The translations under genes and the position numbers were made by a program. Below the pieces are notes generated by a model. That model had not been told where the DNA came from. It ran no database searches and saw only the letters and a list, made by a program, of their open reading frames with translations. From Actinomycetes bacterium (GTDB lineage: Bacteria > Actinomycetota > Actinomycetes > Actinomycetales > Cellulomonadaceae): a DNA stretch of 9,901 nt. Location of the stretch: NCBI GenBank assembly GCA_023412515.1, contig JAEYNO010000416.1, positions 1-9,901 of the forward strand. Direction: 5' to 3'. Positions 1-5,404 of this stretch are shown one piece after another (position 1 is the first letter of the stretch; every line of letters begins with the position of its first letter).

Positions 1-1368
1 GGCGCGCTGCGCGCGACGCTGGCCGCCGTCGTCCTCGCCCTCGCGGCCGTGGGCGGCGCGGGCGTGGCGACCGCTCCCCCGGCGCAGGCGGCCTCGCTCG
101 TCGAGGTGACCGGGTTCGGCAGCAACCCCGGCGGGCTCCGGATGCACCTGTTCGTGCCCGACCGCGTCGCGCCCGACCCCGCGGTGCTCGTCGTCGTGCA
201 CTACTGCACGGGCAGCGCGCAGGCGATGTTCAACGGCTCGCAGTTCGACGAGCTCGCGTCGCAGCACGGCTTCATCGCGGTGTACCCGAGCACCAACCGG
301 CCGGGGAACTGCTTCGACGTCTCGTCGGCCGCCGCGATGACGCGCGACGGCGGCAGCGACCCGCAGAGCATCGTGCAGATGGTGCGGTACGTGCAGCAGC
401 ACTACCGCACCGACACCTCGCGCGTGTTCGTCACGGGCGTCTCGTCGGGGGCGATGACGACGCAGCTGCTGCTCGCCGAGTACCCCGACGTGTTCGCGGC
501 GGGATCGGCGTTCGCGGGCGTCCCGGCCACGTGCTTCGCGACGGGCGGGCCGAAGCCCGGCACGACCGCGCAGGCCGGTTGGAACAGCGACTGCGCGCAG
601 GGACGGCGCGTGCTGTCCGCGCAGCAGTGGGGCGACCTGGCCCGCGCCACCTACCCCGGGTACAGCGGCCCGCGGCCGCGCGTGCAGCTGTGGCACGGCA
701 CCAACGACGAGACGCTGAGCTTCCAGAACTTCACCGAGGCCACCAAGCAGTGGACCAACGTGCTCGGGATCAGCGCGACGCCCGCGTCGAGCGAGACGCT
801 CGGCAACCGCACGCGCGCCCGGTACGGCGGCACGGGCACCCGGGCGCCGTTCGAGACGAACCGGCTGCAGGGCACGACGCACAACCTGCCGGTCGACGCC
901 GCGGCCGCGATCGCGTTCTTCGGGCTCGACCAGCCGGCCCCGACGCCCAGCCCCACGCCGACGCCGACCCCCACGCCCACCCCGACCCCCACGCCGACCG
1001 TCACGCCCACCCCGACGCCGACGCCCACGTCAACCCCGACGGCACCCGCCGGCGCCTGCACGGTGACCTACACGGCGAACCAGTGGCCGACCGGCTTCAC
1101 GGCGTCGGTGACGGTGCGCAACGACGGCGCGACCGCGGTCGACGGCTGGACGCTGCGGTTCGCGTTCCCGTCGGGTCAGCAGGTGACGCAGGCGTGGAGC
1201 GGGACCGCCACCCAGCAGGGCGCGCAGGTCACGGTGACGAACGCGGCGTGGAACGGCGCGATCCCGCCGGGCGGCTCGGTGCAGCTCGGGTTCAACGGCA
1301 CGCACGGCGGGACCAACACCGCGCCGTCGGCGTTCACGCTCAACGGGGCCTCTTGCGCGGTCGCCTGA
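1..1368 (+). CDS. Secreted CE1/PHB-depolymerase-family esterase with C-terminal CBM2 (5' partial)
   Basis: Probably a secreted acetylxylan or feruloyl esterase that removes ester substituents from plant cell-wall polysaccharide. The reading frame is open to the left edge and starts inside a signal peptide: a hydrophobic Ala/Leu/Val run ends in AQA-AS near base 93, so the true start lies upstream and the GTG at 49 is internal. The esterase domain spans about bases 100-930. It has an HYCTG segment (oxyanion region in this family), the nucleophile motif GVSSG with its Ser codon at 442-444, and likely catalytic Asp (706-708, in GTNDE) and His (880-882, in TTHN). A Pro-Thr linker (931-1056) leads to a CBM2 bounded by Cys codons at 1057 and 1354 that probably form a disulfide. 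The CBM2 keeps the NQW, GWTL, AWSG, AAWNG and GFNG signatures, implying binding to cellulose or xylan. The fold assignment is firm; the exact ester substrate is inferred. Confidence 0.9.
   Translation, partial: GALRATLAAVVLALAAVGGAGVATAPPAQAASLVEVTGFGSNPGGLRMHLFVPDRVAPDPAVLVVVHYCTGSAQAMFNGSQFDELASQHGFIAVYPSTNRPGNCFDVSSAAAMTRDGGSDPQSIVQMVRYVQQHYRTDTSRVFVTGVSSGAMTTQLLLAEYPDVFAAGSAFAGVPATCFATGGPKPGTTAQAGWNSDCAQGRRVLSAQQWGDLARATYPGYSGPRPRVQLWHGTNDETLSFQNFTEATKQWTNVLGISATPASSETLGNRTRARYGGTGTRAPFETNRLQGTTHNLPVDAAAAIAFFGLDQPAPTPSPTPTPTPTPTPTPTPTVTPTPTPTPTSTPTAPAGACTVTYTANQWPTGFTASVTVRNDGATAVDGWTLRFAFPSGQQVTQAWSGTATQQGAQVTVTNAAWNGAIPPGGSVQLGFNGTHGGTNTAPSAFTLNGASCAVA
931..1056 (+). repeat. Pro-Thr linker repeat (six-base period)
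   Basis: Within the esterase gene, about 42 codons encode an alternating Pro-Thr linker with a few Ser, Val and Ala interruptions. At DNA level it is a degenerate tandem repeat of ACG/ACC and CCC/CCG codon pairs. Such linkers typically separate catalytic and carbohydrate-binding domains in actinobacterial secreted hydrolases and are often glycosylated. The DNA repeat could vary in length between strains by slippage, always in steps of two residues. Confidence 0.9.
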
Positions 1369-1413
1369 GACGTGACCGGCCCCGCACGCGCGAGTGCGGG
1401 GCCGGTCCACGTC
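1369..1413 (+). terminator. Strong hairpin terminator after the esterase gene
   Basis: Directly after the TGA, bases 1375-1387 pair perfectly with 1394-1406 around a six-base loop. The stem continues with 1369-1374 pairing with 1408-1413 across a single bulged C at 1407, giving 19 base pairs in total. No T-run follows, which is usual for hairpin terminators in high-GC actinobacteria. It separates the esterase from the next gene on the same strand. Confidence 0.85.
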
Positions 1414-1435
1414 CCGGACACCAGAGACGAAAGTC

Positions 1436-1451
1436 TGTGACCCAGGTCATA
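1436..1451. promoter_or_regulatory. Candidate CRP/GlxR-type operator
   Basis: TGTGACCCAGGTCATA matches the CRP-family consensus TGTGA-N6-TCACA at nine of ten defined positions. It is a 16-base inverted repeat with one mismatched pair and a perfect TGACC-CA-GGTCA core. It lies in a locally AT-richer stretch about 96 bases before the next start codon. I see no convincing -35/-10 pair around it, so the target promoter is not defined; this is inference from pattern only. Confidence 0.35.
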
Positions 1452-1533
1452 CGAACCGTTTCACGGGGTGCGTGCTTGAGATTTCACCCATCACCGTGGT
1501 CGCCGGACGTCCACGAGGACGCCACCGGCCATC

Positions 1534-1540
1534 GGAAGGA
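1534..1540 (+). promoter_or_regulatory. Ribosome binding site deciding the start at 1547
   Basis: GGAAGGA lies six bases before ATG 1547. It fixes the start of the membrane protein and excludes the longer 206-residue reading that begins inside the esterase terminator. Confidence 0.7.
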
Positions 1541-1546
1541 CACCCC

Positions 1547-2014
1547 ATGACCGCCGACGTCGCAGCCAGCACCGCCCCGCGCACCGACGACGCACCCGGA
1601 CGCCGCAACGCCCGGCGCGTGCGCCTGCTCGGCACGCTCCTCGTCGCGCTCGGCGCGCTCATGATCCTGGGCGGCGCCGGCGCCTGGGTCGCCGTCTCCC
1701 AGGGCCTCGCGTCCGAGCGCGCCATGGTCGCCGAGGACGCACCCGCCTTCGCCGGTCAGCAGATCTCGTCGCCGTGGACCGCGTTCGCGCAGACCGAGGC
1801 CATCAAGGGCCACATCTCCGACATGGCCGACGGCGAGACCTACGCGACCATGGACCAGGACGACCCGATGCGCGACACCGTCGCGCAGGGCACGTTCGTG
1901 CGCGGCTCGCTGCTCACGTCCGTCATCGCGTTCGGGGTCGCGCTCGCCGTCGTCGGCACCGGCACCGGGTTCGTGCTCGGCGGGTTCGGCCTGCGCAGCC
2001 TCGCCGCGCGCTGA
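1547..2014 (+). CDS. Small two-pass membrane protein, function unknown
   Basis: A 155-residue protein. The ATG at 1547 is chosen because GGAAGGA at 1534-1540 sits six bases before it; reading further upstream has no such site. The N-terminal 25 residues are polar and Arg-rich near the membrane. Two membrane segments follow, about residues 27-50 and 121-146, with a polar 70-residue loop between them, probably outside the cell, containing SSPWTAFAQ and TYATMDQDDPMRDT. From memory, the loop plus the second helix (SLLTSVIAFGVA) resembles a family of actinobacterial membrane proteins often mislabelled 'aromatic ring-opening dioxygenase LigA'. No dioxygenase metal-binding motif is visible, so that name should not be used. 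It is preceded by its own leader region and converges on the ABC1 ATPase 19 bases downstream. The function is unknown. Confidence 0.8.
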   Translation: MTADVAASTAPRTDDAPGRRNARRVRLLGTLLVALGALMILGGAGAWVAVSQGLASERAMVAEDAPAFAGQQISSPWTAFAQTEAIKGHISDMADGETYATMDQDDPMRDTVAQGTFVRGSLLTSVIAFGVALAVVGTGTGFVLGGFGLRSLAAR

Positions 2015-2033
2015 CCCCCGCCCGACCGCCCGG

Positions 2034-2891
2034 CTACCGCAGCCCGACCGAGGTGGTCACGGGCGCGACCTGCGTCGCGCCCGTGATCGCCGCGAGCAGC
2101 TCCTCCTGCGACACGTGGCGTGCGTCGAACGACCCGTTGTTGCGCCCGTGCCGCAGCACCTCGATGCGGTCCGACACGGCGCGCACGTCGTTGAGGTTGT
2201 GGCTGATGAGCACGACGCCGAGCCCCAGCTCCCGCAGCCGCTCGATGTGCGTGAGGATCTCCGCGGTGTGCGCGACGGACAGCGCGGCCGTGGGCTCGTC
2301 GAGCACCACGAGCCGCGGCGACCCGATCAGGGTCCGCGCGATCGCGACCGTCTGCCGCTGCCCGGCCGACAGGTGCGACACGGGCGTGCGGACGGCGGGG
2401 ATCCGGCTCGACAGGTCGTGCAGGATCCGCCGCGCGACGCGCTCCATCTCGCCCTCGCGCATGAGCGTGCGCTCGCGCAGCTCGCGCCCGAGGAAGAGGT
2501 TCGCGGTGACGTCGAGGTTCTCGCACAGCGCGTAGTCCTGGAACACCGTCGCGACGCCCGCCTGGTGCGCGTCCGACGGCGACGGCAGCGCGACGGGCTC
2601 GCCGCCGATCTCCAGCAGGCCCGCGTCGGGCTGCAGCACGCCCGAGATGATCTTCGCGAGCGTCGACTTGCCCGCACCGTTGTCGCCCACCAGGGCCACG
2701 ACCTCGTGCGGGTGCACGACGAGGTCCACGCCGACGAGCGCCTCGACCGCCCCGAACCGCTTGGACACCTGCTGCACCGACAGCACAGGGGTCCGCCTGC
2801 CGACACCCACGGCCTCGCCCACCTGCCCTTCGTCGCGCACGTACCGACCAGTGTTTCCCCCGCTCTCGGGGGCGTCAAACCTGTCAGCCAC
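2034..2891 (-). CDS. Single-domain sugar ABC transporter ATP-binding protein (ABC1)
   Basis: A 285-residue cytoplasmic ATPase of the monosaccharide-import ABC family (FrcA/RbsA-like, one nucleotide-binding domain). Visible motifs are Walker A GDNGAGKST at 69-77, Q-loop Gln118, signature LSAGQ at 174-178, Walker B LVVLDE at 194-199 and H-loop His231, so it should hydrolyse ATP. The GTG start at 2891 is preferred because GGGGAG lies four bases upstream and it overlaps the ROK1 stop by eight bases, implying translational coupling. Internal GTGs such as 2840 have no ribosome binding site. The first ~35 residues before the domain are non-conserved. No permease or binding protein is encoded downstream; the gene converges on the membrane protein. 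Its closest relative in the window is ABC2 (about 70% identity by hand alignment). The partner permease is unknown. Confidence 0.9.
   Translation of the reverse strand: MADRFDAPESGGNTGRYVRDEGQVGEAVGVGRRTPVLSVQQVSKRFGAVEALVGVDLVVHPHEVVALVGDNGAGKSTLAKIISGVLQPDAGLLEIGGEPVALPSPSDAHQAGVATVFQDYALCENLDVTANLFLGRELRERTLMREGEMERVARRILHDLSSRIPAVRTPVSHLSAGQRQTVAIARTLIGSPRLVVLDEPTAALSVAHTAEILTHIERLRELGLGVVLISHNLNDVRAVSDRIEVLRHGRNNGSFDARHVSQEELLAAITGATQVAPVTTSVGLR
2055..2088. terminator. Hairpin inside the 3' end of ABC1; possible bidirectional terminator
   Basis: Bases 2057-2069 pair perfectly with 2074-2086 (13 pairs) around a four-base loop; one G-T pair and one further G-C pair extend it to 2055-2088. 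It lies in the last ~18 codons of ABC1, 41 bases past the stop of the convergent membrane protein gene. With only 19 bases between the two stop codons, this is the best candidate for ending transcription from the + strand gene and perhaps for the ABC1 mRNA end. Confidence 0.5.
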
Positions 2892-4101
2892 CTTGCTCCC
2901 CGGTGGCCGCCGCGCCGTCCTCGCCGCCCGTGCCGCGCCCGGCGCCGACGTCCGCACCCATCTGGTCGGTCGCCTCGAGCACGAGCGCGAGGGCGCCGAG
3001 CACCTTCGCGCGGACGCCGAGGTCCCCGGGGACGACGTCGAGCGTGACCATCTGGTTGAGCGGCACGCGGCGCGCGATGGCCTCGCGCATCGGCTGCACC
3101 AGCAGGTCACCCGTCTCCGCGAGCTCGCCGCCGACGACGACGCACTGCGGGTTGACCACCATCGCCATGCCCGCCACCACGCCGCCGATCACCGCACCGG
3201 CGTCGGCCACGACCTGCCGGCAGCCGGGGTCGCCGTCCACCGCGTGCTGCACGAGGTCGCGCAGCGTGAGCGTGCCGTGGCTGACGGTGAGCGGCTCGAC
3301 GAGCGCCGGGTACCCGACGACCGTGTCGAGGCAGCCGCGGCTGCCGCACCGGCAGATGCGCCCCTGCGGGTCGACCTGCACGTGCCCGATCTCGCCGGCC
3401 GTGCCGCCGAACCCGCGGTGCAGGTGCCCCGAGAGGATGATCCCGGCGCCCGTCCCCGCGCCCGCCGAGACGTACACCGCGTCCTGGTAGCCGCGCGCGG
3501 CACCGAACCGGCTCTCGGCGAGGGCCCCGAGGTTCGCGTTGTTGTCGACCAGCACGGGCTTGGCCAGGCGCTTGGCCAGCACGTGCACGACGGGCACCTC
3601 GTCCCACCCGCGCAGCAGGCCGCGCACGGTCACGAGGCCCGTGCCGGGCTCGACGGGCGCCGGCAGCCCCACGCCGAGGCCGACGAGCTCGTCGACCGAC
3701 GCGCCGACCCGCTCGAGCAGGTCGATGACGAGCAGCGCGACGCGGTCGAGCGTCGTGTCGGCGCGGTGGTCCGCCGGCAGCGGGAGCGTCTGCTCGGCAA
3801 CGATCTCGCGCGTGACGTCGCCGAGCGCGACCCGCAGGTGCCGGGGGCCGACGTCGACGCCGGCCGCGAGGCCCGTGCGGCGCGCGATGGTGACGAGCTG
3901 CGCGCGCCGCCCCGAGCGGATGGTGCCGTGGGTGTCGACGACGCCGCCTGCGAGCAGCTCCTTGACGATCGAGGACACGGTCGCGGGCGAGAGCCCGGTG
4001 GCCACGGTGAGCTCGACCTGCGTGAGGCCGCCGTAGCGCTTGACGGTCTCGACGACGAGCGCGCGGTTCGCGCCCCGCAGGGACGACTGCGATCCCGACA
4101 T
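2884..4101 (-). CDS. ROK-family transcriptional regulator (ROK1)
   Basis: A 405-residue sugar-responsive DNA-binding protein of the NagC/XylR type. The N-terminal winged helix-turn-helix covers residues 10-65, with GLTQVELTVATGLSPATV at 25-42 as the helix-turn-helix. The C-terminal actin-fold ROK domain follows. The zinc site is intact: His240 in GEIGH, then Cys250, Cys252 and Cys257 in CRCGSRGC. The stretch matching the (E/D)NDAN motif of ROK kinases reads DNNAN at 186-190, and the phosphate loop is degenerate (GVDVGPRHLRVAL), so it most likely senses a sugar without phosphorylating it. ATG 4101 is preferred over GTG 4113 because AGGGGA sits three bases before ATG and nothing suitable precedes the GTG. 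It overlaps ABC1 by eight bases and follows its own probable promoter after the mms terminator. Candidate targets are its own promoter and the mms operon (inferred). Confidence 0.92.
   Translation of the reverse strand: MSGSQSSLRGANRALVVETVKRYGGLTQVELTVATGLSPATVSSIVKELLAGGVVDTHGTIRSGRRAQLVTIARRTGLAAGVDVGPRHLRVALGDVTREIVAEQTLPLPADHRADTTLDRVALLVIDLLERVGASVDELVGLGVGLPAPVEPGTGLVTVRGLLRGWDEVPVVHVLAKRLAKPVLVDNNANLGALAESRFGAARGYQDAVYVSAGAGTGAGIILSGHLHRGFGGTAGEIGHVQVDPQGRICRCGSRGCLDTVVGYPALVEPLTVSHGTLTLRDLVQHAVDGDPGCRQVVADAGAVIGGVVAGMAMVVNPQCVVVGGELAETGDLLVQPMREAIARRVPLNQMVTLDVVPGDLGVRAKVLGALALVLEATDQMGADVGAGRGTGGEDGAAATGEQGG
2896..2901 (-). promoter_or_regulatory. Ribosome binding site deciding the GTG start of ABC1
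   Basis: On the - strand GGGGAG precedes GTG 2891 by four bases and lies within the last codons of ROK1. It supports a coupled ROK1-ABC1 two-gene transcript. Confidence 0.6.
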
Positions 4102-4162
4102 CGGTCCCCTCACGTCGGCCGAGCCTAGCGGTCGGGACCGGCGGCCGACGCGACCGTCGGTC
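4102..4162 (-). promoter_or_regulatory. Probable ROK1-ABC1 promoter region with CGGTC/GACCG repeats
   Basis: On the - strand a TAGGCT -10-like hexamer (4122-4127) lies about 20 bases before the ATG; the -35 position has no good match. CGGTC or its complement occurs five times: 4102-4106, 4129-4133, 4136-4140, 4152-4156 and 4158-4162. These form two perfect palindromes, CGGTC-GG-GACCG (4129-4140, immediately upstream of the -10 hexamer) and GACCG-T-CGGTC (4152-4162). Their position suits an autoregulatory operator. The motif is GC-rich and could recur by chance in this genome. Confidence 0.4.
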
Positions 4163-4180
4163 CTGGCCCCCGCTGCACGT

Positions 4181-4218
4181 CGCGCGCCCCCCGCCGGGTG
4201 TCCGGCACGGGGCGCGCG
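4181..4218 (-). terminator. Terminator of the chvE-mmsA-mmsB operon
   Basis: Starting seven bases past the mmsB stop, bases 4181-4190 pair perfectly with 4209-4218 (10 GC pairs). Inside this, 4193-4197 pair with 4202-4206 around a GTGT loop, leaving a small 2x2 internal loop. There is no T-run. It separates the importer operon from ROK1-ABC1. Confidence 0.75.
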
Positions 4219-4225
4219 GGTGGTG

Positions 4226-5404
4226 TCAGCGCGCCTCGGCGCGCCGCTTGTTCCAGACGTCGAACGCGACGGCCAGCAGGAGCACGAGGCCCTTGACCAT
4301 CTGCTGGACGGACTGCGGGACGCCCATGAGCTGCATGCCGTTGCTCATGACGGCCATGATCAGCGCACCGGTCATGGCGCCCGTCACGCGGCCGACGCCG
4401 CCGGTCGTCGACGCGCCGCCGATGAACGCCGCGGCGATCGCGTCGAGCTCGAACATGTTGCCCGCGCCCGGCTGGGCGCCGTTCATGCGGGACGAGAACA
4501 CGACACCCGCGACACCGGCCAGCAGACCCATGTTGACGAAGGTCCAGAACGTCACCTGACGGACCTTGACGCCCGACAGCTGCGCGGCGTTGAGGTTGCC
4601 GCCGATCGCGTAGATGTGCCGGCCGAACACCGAGCGCTGCGTGATGACCGAGTAGGCCAGGATCAGCACCGCGAGCACGATGAGGATGTTCGGCAGGCCG
4701 CGCGACTGCGCGAGCTGGTAGCCGAACCACATGACGACCGCGGCGATCGCGACGAGCTTGAGCACGAACAGCGGCAGCGCCTCGACGACCTGCTGGTACG
4801 CGATGCGGCCCATGCGGGTGCGCCACTGGCTGACGCCGTACCCGACGACCGCGATGCCGAAGATCACGAGCGTGAACACGTCCACGCCGTAGCCGCCGAG
4901 CAGGCCGTTGGTCGAGAAGCCGTTGGCGATGTCGTAGTACGTGCCGCCGAACGGCGACAGCGAGACGTTGTCGAGCACGCGCTGCGCGAGACCGCGGAAC
5001 AGCAGCATGCCGGCGAGCGTGACGATGAACCCGGGGATGCCCACGTAGGCGACCCAGAAGCCCTGCCACATGCCGACCAGGCCGCCGACGACGAGCGCCG
5101 CGAGCACGCCGACCCACCAGGGCTGGCCGTTGCGGATCACGAGGACAGCGGACACGGCTCCGGTGAGGGCCACGACCGACCCGACCGACAGGTCGATCTG
5201 CCCCAGCACGATCACCATGACCATGCCGATCGCGAGGATCAGGATGTAGGAGTACTGCAGGACGATGTTCGTGAGGTTGCCGGGGCTCAGGAAGTTCGAG
5301 TTCAGGAACGAGAAGAGCGCGACGATCACGAGGAACGCGACGAAGATGCCGCTCTGGCGGAGGTTCCGCGTCACCATCTCGCGGAAACCGGCGATGGCCG
5401 TCAT
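4226..5404 (-). CDS. mmsB: Multiple-monosaccharide ABC transporter permease
   Basis: A 392-residue inner-membrane permease, the sugar channel of the ChvE-MmsAB importer, a BPD_transp_2-family protein related to GguB/XylH/RbsC. About ten hydrophobic segments are visible, for example near residues 20-34, 50-68, 72-91, 98-118, 123-139, 176-190, 212-229, 238-256, 285-304 and 368-384. Family signatures are GQIDLSVGS at 68-76, a cytoplasmic coupling-loop stretch GGN-x3-A-x-LSGVKV at 268-281, and FIGGASTTGGVGRV at 328-341. Its ATG is part of an ATGA overlap with the mmsA stop, with AAAGGA at 5414-5419 as ribosome binding site, so translation is coupled to mmsA. It presumably functions as a dimer bound to MmsA. 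The length is normal and no frameshift is seen. Confidence 0.93.
   Translation of the reverse strand: MTAIAGFREMVTRNLRQSGIFVAFLVIVALFSFLNSNFLSPGNLTNIVLQYSYILILAIGMVMVIVLGQIDLSVGSVVALTGAVSAVLVIRNGQPWWVGVLAALVVGGLVGMWQGFWVAYVGIPGFIVTLAGMLLFRGLAQRVLDNVSLSPFGGTYYDIANGFSTNGLLGGYGVDVFTLVIFGIAVVGYGVSQWRTRMGRIAYQQVVEALPLFVLKLVAIAAVVMWFGYQLAQSRGLPNILIVLAVLILAYSVITQRSVFGRHIYAIGGNLNAAQLSGVKVRQVTFWTFVNMGLLAGVAGVVFSSRMNGAQPGAGNMFELDAIAAAFIGGASTTGGVGRVTGAMTGALIMAVMSNGMQLMGVPQSVQQMVKGLVLLLAVAFDVWNKRRAEAR

Noticed and set aside
49..51. GTG at 49 as start of the esterase
   Set aside because: It falls inside the hydrophobic core of the signal peptide; the frame stays open and hydrophobic to the left edge, so the real start is outside the window.
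651..1061. - strand frame encoding a Gly-Val repeat
   Set aside because: It is the reverse complement of the Pro-Thr linker and esterase codons, not an independent gene.
2892..3110. N-terminal extension of ABC1 into ROK1
   Set aside because: The extra 73 codons overlap the conserved end of ROK1 and encode Arg/Ser-rich noise. GTG 2891 has a good ribosome binding site.
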